Positions 45,105 through 56,365 are shown, numbered from the stretch's first letter. The stretch: DNA of 64,000 nt from Leptidea sinapis (GCF_905404315.1 NC_066273.1:12276001-12340000); one strand, 5' to 3'. Made by a program: numbers and translations. The notes: generated by a model from the sequence alone, not told the origin.

Positions 45105-45320
45105 TCGAAGCGCGGCGCGCATTCGCAGCGCGCCATGTTTGATTAACTGTCAACTTCATTTACACAACTTGACATAAATTGCGACCACAACACTCGTGCA
45201 CCTGGTACAACGTAATGCTTGCTTTTTGTATAAAACACAACAGGTTCATAATAGGTGTGTTGAGTGTTGTCCATTAAAGCAACACCTACCTACTGCGCGC
45301 CCATGTTGTCTTGGTACTCT
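45105..45320. promoter_or_regulatory. CpG-rich hairpin block, candidate regulatory region
   Basis: GGCGCGC (45114-45120) and GCGCGCC (45128-45134) form a perfect 7-bp stem around a 7-base loop. The next 190 bp are GC-richer than the neighbours and hold CACTCGTGCACCTGG and a second CTGCGCGCCCATG. No reading frame passes through. Function is inference. Confidence 0.2.
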
Positions 45321-46094
45321 TTAAAATTAAACACGTTCATATACACAAATTGCTACTTATAAATTAATTAGTATTGATTATTATTTTTTAAATCCATCTT
45401 GTGCTTTGTGTTTCAAAATTCGACTATGGAATTTTTACGAGATTCCATATTCCTTCTTAGCAGTTGAATATAAACCTGTGTGATGACATGAATTTACCTG
45501 CAGTAATTATACATGTTTTAAATTTTGGATCGCTCTTGACAAGTCGGCGTGCGTTCATTGCTTTTGAGGCCAGAAAAAAAACAACTTGGACATTAATTTA
45601 AATTACTAAAGTTCCGCCGGCATAGGTTCACGAAAATTCTGCCGGTGCAGTGGTTAGGGCGACAGACTGAGTAACTTCCGCAAGATGCGTTCCGTTGGCA
45701 AACAGCTGCTTTCTGTATCCGACCCTTAATACAGTTATTTAGCGAGAGCCTCTTGAGATGACGGTCGAAACTCAGACCGTTTATGAACACGACTATCGGG
45801 ACATGTCAGTAACCTTATGTGCTAAGTGTCGGTACTTCGACAATTTGTCTATGACCTCTTCCGCGTAGAATATATACTTTGGGCAGCGTTTTTTATTTTT
45901 TTAAATACTTACTACTTAATAATGCACATACAAAATTCTGCTCCCTATTTTATTTTGTTTTTCCATCCTTTGCTAAAACATTTTGCATGTTTAATATTCG
46001 TAAGCACGACATATAAAATAGTTTCATATGGGAAAAACATTTCTTAAAGTATTCGTGAAACTTTTAAGCGTTCAATTTTTGTACCAAAAATAAT

Positions 46095-46460
46095 CAAAAT
46101 CTAATTCCAAGCTTGGCGTGAAAGCGTGACTTTGTTTGGACTTCAATACGAACTTTCATCCCCTATTTCAACCCCACACAGGTAGAAATTTTAAAAACGA
46201 TAGAATAAATATTTATTTATTTCTTAGCAATTGCCTTAATAAAAAGTTTTATAGTGTCATATTTGATAATGACGATCTTCCATACAAACTTCCACCCCTA
46301 TATCAACCCATCCAAACCGCAATAAAAGGTAGCTTATGTCCTTTTCCAAGTTCAAGTCTATCTCTGTACTGTATTTCATCAAAATCTTTTCAGTGGTTTA
46401 GGCGTGAAAGCGTACCAAAAAAACTTACATTCATATTTATAATATTAGTAAGTAAAGTAG
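46095..46460 (+). repeat. Retroposon-like repeat (GCGTGAAAGCGT type)
   Basis: GGCGTGAAAGCGTGACTTTG at the left and GGCGTGAAAGCGTACC near the right, ending TTACATTCATATTTATAATA, look like the same 3' terminus twice, so two copies may be stacked head to tail. The block ATACAAACTTCCACCCCTAT is typical of short insect retroposons. It explains the 128-codon frame at 46136-46522, which is not a gene. Confidence 0.45.
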
Positions 46461-47145
46461 TAAGTGGACATTTATATGCTGGATTTGCTAGTAGATCAAT
46501 ATTTAAAGCTGACGGTTTCTAAGTTTATTTGTGCCAATCGTTTTATGTGACCAATTACCGATTGCTAGTGCCTCATTATTTTGCATACAGTTGCCAATAA
46601 TGAATAATGAAGCCATCGGTATAAACCTCGATTACCGGAATAATGGACACATTTCGCGGTCCGGCAACTCTCGTCCCCATTCTGACAATAGACTCCAATG
46701 AGGTGTGTCTAAAAGTTTATGTATCGATCTCCTATGAAGTAACCATAACGAGTATAACGGTGTTGTTATGGTAACAGAACTCACTCAGATGGTCATTGCA
46801 TAAGTGTCAAGTATGTATCTACCTACTTATGGTACAAGATAGCTTCTTGACGCATATTTCCTTAGGCACGAACAGGGAATCGGAAGATATTATGTAAGAA
46901 TAAATCTAAGGAAATGTTGCTTAGTCATATTAATAAAAGGCGTTTTGTTGCTCAAAAATTATTCAGAATACTTTGTGATGTATCAACCGTAATAAATAAT
47001 TATTATAATTTAGTTTTTGTCTAATAATAATTGGTTACTAAACAGCAATAAACCTTTCTTAAACAAAAGGTCAAATCTACGCCTGTGTACCTATTGAAAA
47101 TCAGTCATGTTGATTTTAGTATAATTTTTGACAAGCGGGTTTTAT

Positions 47146-47492
47146 ATCTTATCTTTTATATAAAGTTCTCGTGTCACAATGTTCGTTCCCGTACTCCTCC
47201 GAAACGGCTTGACCGATTCTCATGAAATTTTGTGAGCATATTGAGTAGGTCTGAGAATCGGCCAACATCTATTTTTCATACCCCTAAATGTCTTAACATC
47301 TGTGGACCACCCTTAGGTGGTCCACACGATTTTTATTTTTTATTTTTTTGACATTTTTGTTTAAATTTGTTGGATTATGAGTCAGCATTATAAAATACAT
47401 ACAACTTCAAATTTTCACCCATCTACGATCAACAGTTACTTTTGTATCGCGATTTTAATATCTGCAATACAAGGTTTGCTGGGTCACCTAGT
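47146..47492 (+). mobile_element. Helitron-like family C1, unit 1 of a tandem dimer
   Basis: Starts at the TATATAAAGTTCTCGTGTCA block and ends TTTGCTGGGTCACCTAGT. The core carries CTCCGAAACGGCTTGACCGA. Unlike unit 2 it has a local palindrome: TGTGGACCACC (47301-47311), four bases, then its complement (47316-47326). Non-coding. Confidence 0.6.
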
Positions 47493-47802
47493 CTTATATA
47501 TAAAATTCTCGTGTCACAATGTTCGTTCCCGTACTCCTCCGAAACGGCTTGACCGATTCTCATGAAATCTTGTGAGCATATTGAGTAGGTCTGAGAATCG
47601 GCCAACACCTATTTTTCATACCCCTAAATGTTAAGGGTGGTCCACACGAATTTATTTATTTTAATTTTTTTTAAATTTGTTTGATTATGAGTCAGCATTA
47701 AAAAATACATACAACTTCAAATTTTCACCCATCTACGATCAACAGTTACTTTTGTATCGCTATTTTAATATCGGCAATACAACGTTTGCTGGGTGAGCTA
47801 GT
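47493..47802 (+). mobile_element. Helitron-like family C1, unit 2 of a tandem dimer
   Basis: Directly follows unit 1 in the same orientation through CTTATATATAAAATTCTCGT. Nearly identical in the first 150 bp and last 130 bp. Ends TTTGCTGGGTGAGCTAGT. Confidence 0.6.
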
Positions 47803-48198
47803 AACGTATAAAAAACTCAAAATAACTTAATCGCAACACGCTATTTTCTATTGGGAATAGTCAAAGTTTTTATTAAAAGTAATAGGTAAATCAATTAAAA
47901 AAAGTAAAATAAAAATTAAAGGTGCGTCAGAAGTGGAAATATTCTTAGCTTCACAGTTTTGCAAACATGGTGGTTTTTGGATTGTTAGAAAAATGTATTT
48001 GAGGAAGTAAATATCAAATATAAATAATTTTTACAAACGAATTGATATAGTATTTTAAAATTACTCTTTCATAGTTACAACATTTCTCAAATTGAACGGA
48101 TAGTAGGCTTATAGTAGTTACTAAAATTAGAATAACGAACAATTGATTTAACTTTTAAATTTCTGTCAAATGTCACATTTGACATGACGTGACGGCCA

Positions 48199-48414
48199 TT
48201 AGAAATCTAAATAAACAATACAGGTGACGCCAAAGAACTGTATGAATAATTTGCCAATTGACTCCTCTATGTACTTGTAATGGTCACGTTTTATAAGTTC
48301 AGTACTTCCCCATCCTAAAATGCCCAACTTGCCAAAAGAAGTTTCCATTACAATACGTAAATACGGATCCTCAACGCACACAGTAATATTATGATAGTTG
48401 TTGTTTACGCACTT
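48199..48414 (-). CDS. Candidate exon, product unknown
   Basis: A minus-strand frame open for 71 codons between a TAG at 48415-48417 and a TAA at 48199. It reads KCVNNNYHNITVCVEDPYLR, IVMETSFGKLGILGWGSTEL, IKRDHYKYIEESIGKLFIQF then FGVT, after which composition looks random, so a donor probably lies near 48225-48235. The start would follow the acceptor-like ATATTAG. The stretch has protein-like composition with few Ile/Lys/Asn homopolymers, unlike AT-rich noise. No family recognised. It sits between two C1 units and a duplicated repeat, all non-coding. Confidence 0.35.
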   Translation of the reverse strand, partial: KCVNNNYHNITVCVEDPYLRIVMETSFGKLGILGWGSTELIKRDHYKYIEESIGKLFIQFFGVTCIVYLDF

Positions 48415-48429
48415 CTAATATCCGTCGTC

Positions 48430-48835
48430 CTAAACAAGTAACATCTAACATGGCCCTACTCATGAAGTATGTGTGGAGTGGGTAGGTAATAAAGTCCCTT
48501 TTGCTTTCGGTAGGACACCCCCCTCCTACCGCGCACCCATGCAAAATCGCCCTTTTTTATCGAGTTTTGTCCTAAAATGGAAAGCAAGTACTGGGCAGCC
48601 AGATTTCCCAAGGAGTTAGACACAATCTACCCTTAGAACGACCTCAAGATGCGCAGACTCGAACTTCGTTAAGTCGAACGTTTTTTCTATTTTACTCCTT
48701 CTCACTAAGTGTTGTCGCCATAACTCTGTCCTACTCTCTCCCGCGCTTAGATACACAGTGTCCACACACTCTTCGCTTATGTGTGTGGATATAGGTTAGG
48801 GGCACACACGGGGCACAACCCCTTCATGGGACTCT
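48430..48835. other. GC-moderate non-coding block
   Basis: Pyrimidine-rich with CCCCCCTCCTACCGCGCACC at 48516-48535, no open frame. Possibly the body of the same repeat whose end is duplicated at 49942-50062. Confidence 0.3.
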
Positions 48836-48950
48836 CCTATACGATATGTTTCGCACGTAAGCATACGTGGGGAACACTTCCTTACAATTCCTGCTACTCT
48901 GGTGTACGAGTATGTGAAGAGATTAGAATTTGCTAAGGCAACACACATCC
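48836..48950 (+). repeat. Dispersed repeat, copy 1
   Basis: TAAGCATACGTGGGGAACAC, TTCCTTACAATTCCTGCTAC, GAGTATGTGAAGAGATTAGA match 49942-50062 in order with high identity. Family unknown, non-coding. Confidence 0.6.
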
Positions 48951-49941
48951 TATTTTTTTCTAATAATCCATCGCCACATATGAGATTAGTATAATTTCTA
49001 ATCTTGTGTGGGACTGTAATAGTGACCGCATAATATTTATTATCCTAATAAAATTATACTCTACTCTTAGAAAGGGATAAAAATATAATTCTATCTCTTT
49101 CGCGCAACCCGATTCCTTACTCATACGTGGGAGTTACTTGTTTTATTAACGGGTTGATTTGTTGTAGTAACTAGGTGGCGAGTTAATTTATAAGTATTGA
49201 TTTTTTGCTGTTTGTGTTTTGAACTAATTGTACATGTAATTTTTACGTACTAGTAAATCATAAATATACTAGTTTTATGCTACTTCTTTTTAACCTACTT
49301 TTGCGAAGTGTTGTTAAATAGAACTTATGCAGTTTGACATATTATAATTTTTGGGACTTAAGTGGATAAGTGAATGATTTCAACTTTTACTATGCTTAAT
49401 ATGAAATTATAATATGATTTTAACAACTTATATTTTATAGAATGGGCGATGATAAGCAGTACAAGAGTATTGTTTCTTGTGTAGAAATATCTGGTACACA
49501 TAATAATATTATAATAAATCGTTTGACATTATTTAAATTGGCCTGTCACTTTTCATATTTCTCAGCACCGCTTAAACGACCTGTATTTTTATACATTTCT
49601 GGTATTATTTATACAAAAATGTATGAATTTTCGTAATTCTTTTATATCGAATGATCAAAATAAAGGGAAAAAACCAATTGACGGGGCAAATTTCATCCTA
49701 TCGAACAACGGGTTGTGGATTTGAAATCCGCAGATAATATAAAAATAAAGCAATACTTATTTTTAATATCAAGGTATTTGGGGCTATCTGAATATACGAT
49801 TAGTTTTGATATAATATACCTTGTAGTGCGGAATGCACGTTTCGGCTTTAGTTTATTTTATTTTCGATCATCGACGTATCATTAACAATGTTAGGACGGG
49901 GCTGATCGACTACCATCATCCGACCCAATGTGATAACAATT

Positions 49942-50062
49942 TCCTATTCCATATGTTTAGCACCTAAGCATACGTTGGGAGCACTTCCTTATAATTCCTG
50001 TTACCCTGGTATACGGGTATGTGAAGAGATTAGAATTGACTTTTCTAACATCCACCTTATTC
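49942..50062 (+). repeat. Dispersed repeat, copy 2
   Basis: TAAGCATACGTTGGGAGCAC, TTCCTTATAATTCCTGTTAC and GGGTATGTGAAGAGATTAGA: second copy, same orientation, about 1.1 kb downstream of the first. The sequence between the copies is AT-rich and unrelated. Confidence 0.6.
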
Positions 50063-50240
50063 AGGCCGCACACCAGGTATACAGTGGCATGTAAACTGTT
50101 GCGTCACATTTTTATAACATCACATTTAAAGTTGCTTAATATCAATGTTTAATACACATAAAATTGTACTTAACACTTTATCCATACCATGTTCTTCAAT
50201 TGCTGATTGAAAATAAAAACATAGTATTTTTTATGATAAT

Positions 50241-50524
50241 AAGAGACGAGACGAGCAGAACGTTCTGCTGATGGTAATGGATACGCCCTGCCCAATACAA
50301 TGCAGTGCCACCCAGGATTCTTAAGAAACCCAAAATTCTGAGCGGCATTACAATTGCTCTCGTCACCTTGAGACATGAGCTGTTAAGTCTCATTTGCCCA
50401 ATAATTTCACTAGCTACGGCGCTCTTCAGACCGAAACACAGTTAAGCTTACACATTACTTCATGGCAGAAATAGTAATACCTATAATCTAACCAGCATCC
50501 TGTGCAAAGGAGCCTCCCACTGGT
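50241..50524 (-). mobile_element. Retroposon family A copy 6
   Basis: Preceded on the plus strand by TATTTTTTATGATAATAAGA, the complement of the A tail, then GAGACGAGACGAGCAGAACG to CCCACTGGTA. Around 50470 the GGCGCCGTTGTGG block is deleted. Confidence 0.72.
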
Positions 50525-51197
50525 ATTATAATAAACTAGCTAAATCTAAATTGGACCTTTCTGTTTCAGGTAAAAATCATCATAGCTCTGCGTCATCACA
50601 ACAGACCGCTCAGGGAGTGAATAAATCAAATTTAATTCGACCACACGTGAGGCAGTCGGCTTGGCTTCTTATTAGTTCCCTTAAATTCCATCAACGCTTT
50701 ATAGCCAACAGGCTACTAATCATATTAGAGAAATCGCCTTTAAATTAAATAAACACAGTAAATATATGTTTAATAAACGATAACAATATCTGAAATAGGT
50801 TCTTTATTGGAAATGACTTTGTTCTTGAACTAATAATGTAAAATTATTTTAAGTTATGGTATTATTGTTCTAGCCTCGTTCTAACAGCTAATAATAAATT
50901 AGTATTAACATTTCATTGCTTTTAATCATTTTTCGTATTGGTACAAGGCTACTCAGAAAGTTTTCTTACATGACGCCTTCGCTGATAATAGTTATTTATT
51001 TATACAAAAAAATCGTTCTACATTTTGATAAAAGCTTAATTGAGCGATCGCCTCTCTTAAAAAAACCATACTGATGAATTAAGAACCTCCTCCTTTTTTG
51101 AATACTACTAAAACTTTCGTGTGATGATTTTTTACCAACCGCACTTATTGATGATTAAAGACCGTCTAAACTCTAAAACTATGTTTAGCATTTCGGA

Positions 51198-51370
51198 TTC
51201 AAGCGCGGTCGTGTAGCTTTGGTTGATGTTGAAAGAAGTGGTCGTCTTTCAACGGCTCTTACTGAAGAATAATGTGGTAGCAGTGAAAATTTTAATTCAA
51301 AAGACAGGCCGTAACAACAGATTTAGCATACACTTCAGAATCATACGGGAAGTGTTTACAATACTTACTT
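51198..51370 (+). pseudogene. mariner-type transposase fragment
   Basis: FKRGRVALVDVERSGRLSTA then LTEE and a stop, followed in another frame by NVVAVKILIQK and EVFTILTYY. The order (basic FKxGR, ERSGRPST-like, ENVxxV, then a SVxxIL helix) is that of the N-terminal helix-turn-helix region of mariner transposases. The catalytic domain is not present, and no clear inverted ends were found. Confidence 0.5.
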
Positions 51371-51512
51371 ATTATAAATATAAGTAATCACCATAAATTA
51401 TAAACTAAAAACTTTTCCGAAATACGCTGCATCTTATGGTACAAGTATTATTCCGATCGTTTCAGTAGTTTTGGCAGTATAACCGAACGAAAACACAGCA
51501 TTTATTAGTTAC

Positions 51513-51710
51513 TAGCTGACCCGACAGACGTTGTTCTGTTCATAATAAAAAAAACTCTTACGGGTGGAATTTTGAAAAATCCGTCCTTAGCTGACCTCTA
51601 CTCGGTGAAAAGAATATTCCTATGAAATTTCAAGACTTTAGCTCTAATGGTTCCAGAGATATCTTGATGAGTGACTTTATACGTGGAAATCTCTTTATAT
51701 ATATATAGAT
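51513..51710 (-). mobile_element. Helitron-like family C3 copy
   Basis: Plus strand TACTAGCTGACCCGACAGAC to CTTTATATATATATAGAT, the same terminal logic as families C1 and C2 with a different interior (CGTCCTTAGCTGACCTCTAC). Non-coding. Confidence 0.5.
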
Positions 51711-52920
51711 TGCCACTGAACAATTATTTTTGTGTAAATTTATAGTTTTTTGATTCAGAACCCTCGAAGACTTTAATCTAAATATTTGACGAAACTAATA
51801 ATACAAGGAGAAACTTATCGTCAGTAAATCACAACGCGGCAACGTTAAATATAATCCCTATTAATAGCAGTATCAATGTTTTTAATATCCTGTGGGCACA
51901 GAACACGCTGCATCAAAGTACTTCCTTCTCAGAAACCCTTCAAGATCGGAATGATAACCGGATTTAGACACATGTATAGGGGTAGAGTTTCATTTCATAA
52001 GATCGGGACGCTTCAAAACTCAGACTGTCTTTTCACTTCATCATGTGTTTTATATTAAAGTATTTAACGAATGGAGATGGAATACACATCAGGGATCTTA
52101 CGGATGTAAAAATAAAATAAGAAGATATAATGTAAACGAGACTATATTGAATTGTTATATTAATTTAAACATTTAATTAATACGGCTAAATGCATTGTAG
52201 TAAAACAACAGTATCTGATGTGTATGTTCAGTGAAAGAAAAGAAATAAAAAAGAAAGATTATAATAAGAAAGAAGGGTCATAAGATTCGGATCATCTATT
52301 TTTGAAATTTTTCTAACTATTTTTTTGTTTAGCGAATTCAAGTGTCCAATTTCTTAGCTCTATTTCTGAGTTTTTCAGAGAATGTCAGAATATAGGCTAA
52401 GTTTCGTTAAAATGGATAAATTAAAAAAAAAACTATTTTCATAAATCTTGAGTATAATATTATTTGTAAGCAATCTAATTGAAAGTACCTCTATATATAC
52501 TGTATACTCTATAAGTATTAGGCAAACACAAAAACGATATCTAATTAATAAATAAAAGCCTGTTCGTAATTAACAAAAGTAAATCGGGTAGCTATTAGAA
52601 GTTTTTATTTGTAAATAAAATTACTATATTACATGACAATGGCATCTCCTGTGTGTTAAGTATTCAAAGGCTTGAGTGATTTATTAGTCGTTTTTATGAT
52701 ATTCGGTAGCTCAAAGACGCTTAGGAATCCTGAACCTTTAACAGAATGAAGTTTCAATAATCAAATACGAGTGAGCATAGAGCTTGGTTGATGGATTAAG
52801 TGGGTATTTTATTGTATATCAGAAAAGGCTATAATAATATGAAAAATAAAAATAGGCCTTTATCCCTTCTTAAATCTAAGAAGTATTAATAGTTTCAGTT
52901 TATAGGATCTCTCCTACTTC
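51711..52920. other. No gene recognised
   Basis: AT-rich, no match to the named repeats. A 60-codon plus-strand frame at 51876-52058 has no recognisable motif. Confidence 0.35.
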
Positions 52921-53084
52921 GATGATACGACATGGGTACCTTCAAAAAAAGCGCGTACTCCTTCCGTAAAGGCCGGCAACGCTCTTGTGATTCCTCTGGT
53001 GTTGCAAGAGAATGTGGGCGGCGGTGATCACTTAACACCAGGTGACCCGTACGCTCGTTTGTCCTCCTATTCCATAAAAAAAAA
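52921..53084 (+). repeat. LINE family J remnant 9
   Basis: Almost consensus 3' end: GATGATACGACATGGGTACC, TTCAAAAAAAGCGCGTACTC, GGCCGGCAACGCTCTTGTGA, CACTTAACACCAGGTGACCC, TCGTTTGTCCTCCTATTCCA and an A run. Severe 5' truncation. Confidence 0.7.
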
Positions 53085-53283
53085 CGAATGTTTTAAAATA
53101 TATCAGATGCCTTATTTAACTAAAACTCAGTTCATGGTATCTCTAATCGTGTGATTCGTAACTTTAAATATTGACTTGAACACGACTTTGTAATGGCATT
53201 TCGTTGTTTTCGTTAAACCGCGTTAAGTAACCATTGACTCATTAAATGATTTTGGCAAATGTGTTGAGAACTATTATGAGGTT

Positions 53284-53610
53284 TACGGCTGTTTTCAATT
53301 ACCTATCTATCTTTAGGTTTACTTACTAGAGGTAGACAAATCTTTCCTTTTACGCATAATTACATTGGACTCTCGGCCGTTTTCAATAACGTATCTCTAG
53401 TTACGGATATATTGCTGTCACCGTTCAATGACAAGATCTTATCTATCCATAGTTATGTCCAATATAGTAATTATAGTCCAATGCTATCTGTTGATAGGTT
53501 ATTGAAAATGGCCGTATATTGGTCATAACTGTGGATAGATAAGAACTTGTCATTAAACGGTGATAGCAATACGTATCCTTAAGTAGAGATACGTTATTGA
53601 AAACGGCCGT
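53284..53610. mobile_element. Fold-back element with long arms and stacked ends
   Basis: The arms at 53374-53465 and 53516-53609 are near-perfect inverted repeats of about 92 bp (outer end CGGCCGTTTTCAATAACG) around a 50-bp spacer. A related end, TACGGCTGTTTTCAATTACC, occurs at 53284 and its inverse, GGTTATTGAAAATGGCCG, ends the spacer at 53497-53514. Ends therefore occur in the order left, left, right, right, which fits two related MITEs stacked or one inserted into another. The termini resemble family M. Non-coding. Confidence 0.7.
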
Positions 53611-54619
53611 TAGTAGATTGAGAAATTTCAATGTATGAATCGTAGTAACATTTATATTTTAACCACAGTGACATACATGAACTTGTCTATAAATTGGCAT
53701 AAAATCTATCCAATTCCATACACTTCTAAATTAAATTACCTATACACATAATAAAATGGCGCTTCTAACATATTCATAAAAATATGTACACGTTCTACAT
53801 AAACAAGCCAGTTCTTGGATGTTTTCAATGTGTCGGTTTTAACCTTTTGTTTGTTTTTCAATGAATATATAATATAATTAAATATGTTGCGGGCTCGTAT
53901 ACTAATGTAGAAATTAGTAAATATGAAGCAGTGAGAACTGAATAATATTTTACCTTTTTCTTTTTGAACAAAACTCAAGATGTCCGATTTTTACACTCAC
54001 AGTGAGTACTTATCTCTTAACAAAAATAGTTATGTAGATAAATTTTATCGTGAATATTATATTGTTTTCAACAAATCTTATAATCATCGTTTTTGTTAAT
54101 CCTTTGATAATCAAGTCTTATTGAGAACATATCTCACAGAAGACTAGCCTTCAATTAACAACCTCTTAACAATGGAATTTATCCTATATATACCTTTTGA
54201 ATTTGAATATAAATTTACTAACCGTTCCCGCGCGCTTCGCTGGGCGCATTTTAAAAGGAAATAAATTAATGAAGGAACGTTGGAATTCGAAAAATAAGTA
54301 TGTAGTACCATCTAGGATAAATTTCGCAAATGACCATTTTTATTATATATATATAAGATTGCGTATTAATTATAATAGATGTATTGTTTATTTGTCCTTT
54401 CATAGACAATAGCTTAACTTCATCATACCAATAGCTTGGTCTGATTTGTGATTCCAATGGTTCATTTAGAATTTCTCGATATTTGTTTTCCTTTGATGAA
54501 AAACATCTGAATTTAAACGTAAAGTAATTACCAATCGTTATAGATTAATAAAATCTTTATAATTCAATAAGAAGAATAGATTTAAAAATTCTTCAACGAT
54601 AAATAATAATGCCATAAAT

Positions 54620-54960
54620 TCTCACCTCAATACGACACGCGCCAAATTTACCCCCATCGACAATCACACATGCGCACGCAACAGGTGGTGGCTGTTGACC
54701 AGCGAAGCTTGAACCACCCTGCCAGTACACTCCAACCTTTAATCTCTGTACGCTATAGATCATTATTCAACGGTTGCAACAGATATTCAAGGTAGAGCAG
54801 GTGGGACGCATGCGCCAGGTAAATACACCTCCGCGTACATCATATGCCCCTGGTACTAGGCTGGCATTGTGCCACAGGTACGCTCTCAACAGGTGATTAG
54901 GGGGTCACCTCAGGTGGACCCTCTCCTTACCTTCTCCACAGGAAACGCATTTACTATCCC
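54620..54960. promoter_or_regulatory. CAGGTG/CAGGTA-rich GC block
   Basis: Within 240 bp there are four CAGGTG (54682, 54798, 54890, 54911) and two CAGGTA (54816, 54875), with CACCT on the same strand at about 54623, 54826 and 54906. GC content is well above the flanks. CAGGTG is the E-box bound by Snail/ZEB-type and some bHLH factors. On the minus strand GAGAAG|GTAAGG (about 54938) is a good splice-donor match, and on the plus strand CCTTCTCCACAG (about 54938-54949) is a good acceptor match, so an exon edge is an alternative. No long frame supports either. Confidence 0.25.
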
Positions 54961-55599
54961 ATAGCAGTATGTAAAATATTAAAATAATTCACACTTTCCT
55001 ACGAGTTAGTAATATTCTGTACGCTGAAGTCTTGGAATCAATAAACTTTAATATACTTTAAATATTTATGTATAATATATAACACTAGATTATCTTTAAT
55101 TAAACATTGAGGTGATTCCAATGTGGGCCTGTTTGACTCCTATGTGACAATTAAAACTTTTTTACTCGTAATATTTTAGCTGATTTAGTATTAATAAACT
55201 CAAGCCATCTAAAACAATTAGTACATTTATTTGTAGGGGATATCAAATAATACGAACAGTGAAAGTGTTTATAAGTGAGAGTTTATTCCTAAACAATAAT
55301 CTTGTTATCAAAATGCACGTTGTAGATTTTCGTGCTTATTAACTCTTAATGAACTTAAGTAAGCTATAAATCTTTTAAACGGTGCAAGTTGTACGTAATA
55401 AACTGAAGCAATAAAAATCTTATCAGATAGGATGCATTTATGGAATTCGATATAAAATTCTTGTAATATTAAATTTCATAGGGTATGAAAATTTACTGAA
55501 TGTTTTTTTGGATGTAAATTGAACACAATAATATTTTATAATAATAATCATCTCTGGCTATAGTTTCAACTTCAGAAAAACTACAAAATATTTGCCATA
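54961..55599. other. No gene recognised
   Basis: AT-rich, no motif or repeat recognised. Confidence 0.35.
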
Positions 55600-55875
55600 T
55601 AAAAAGTTGGGCGCTGAGTTTCTTGTATGTTCTTCTTACGAAATCTCCGAACATTTTACCGTAGATTCAGTTATTTAAATAATTCGTAACTAGCAAATAA
55701 GATTTCAAATTTTGATGCGCAAAAAAGGAATGCTGGGAATTCTTGCGCCGATTTTTCCCTCTCAGAGCACCATTTGTTTCCGAAGCGGTAGTAGTATCTA
55801 GTATATTAGAAATAACATCGAAAATAATTCTAAAGGAATCAATTGTGAGAAAATAAATGCCTTTTATGCCTTTAT
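55600..55875 (+). repeat. LINE 3'-UTR, family K copy (longest)
   Basis: GCGCTGAGTTTCTTGTATGT, CCGTAGATTCAGTTATTT, CTCAGAGCACCATTTGTTTC, GTAGTAGTATCTAGTATATT and GAGAAAATAAATGCC then TTTTATGCCTTTA. It holds all blocks seen separately at 14.8, 20.4, 21.05 and 23.4 kb. No coding part. Confidence 0.6.
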
Positions 55876-55899
55876 GTGGAATTTTATATAATACCTAAA

Positions 55900-56160
55900 T
55901 GGGATAGATAAACAGGATGACATAAGTTTCGAAGCAGTTTTGCGTAGTTCAATAACCCTCAATTCGTAAGCGCGGGTTCGCTGTCCCGAGCAGTCAACTA
56001 AGACGATTCGGTACTAATTGATTAGGACAGACGGCGACATCTAGACCACACCCGCGACCTAACTCGCTACTAATTAGACATAGTTTTTGTGTCGCGCTCA
56101 AATTAGTCAAATAGTCATTCGTTCACACGCCATTTTAGTTTTAGTGGTATGGGAATTGTC
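55900..56160. other. GC-richer unique block, no gene
   Basis: TAAGCGCGGGTTCGCTGTCC to CACACCCGCGACCTAACTCG is GC-richer than its flanks and carries several stops in all frames. ACTAATTGATTAGG and TACTAATTAGACA form a loose repeat. Unknown role. Confidence 0.25.
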
Positions 56161-56261
56161 ATTTCTTAAAATATTCAATTGTATCTTATAACATCGTAGT
56201 AACTATGTTTGTTTAAATATGTTCGAAGCACTGCAAATCTATACTAATAAATGGAGGGCCG

Positions 56262-56365
56262 TTTTTTATGGAAAAAGACAAACGAGGGTATGTTTTACCT
56301 GGTGTTAAGTGATCACTGCCGCCCATATTGAGGAATCACAGGAGCGTTGTCGGCCTTGCCGGTTA
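56262..56365 (-). repeat. LINE family J remnant 10
   Basis: Minus strand: the plus strand starts TTTTTTATGGAAAAAGACAA (tail) and reads GGTGTTAAGTGATCACTGCC, GAATCACAGGAGCGTTGTCG. Only the last 100 bp remain. Confidence 0.6.

Noticed and set aside
46136..46522. 128-codon plus-strand frame
   Set aside because: Overlaps a retroposon-like repeat whose terminal blocks recur; the frame is incidental.
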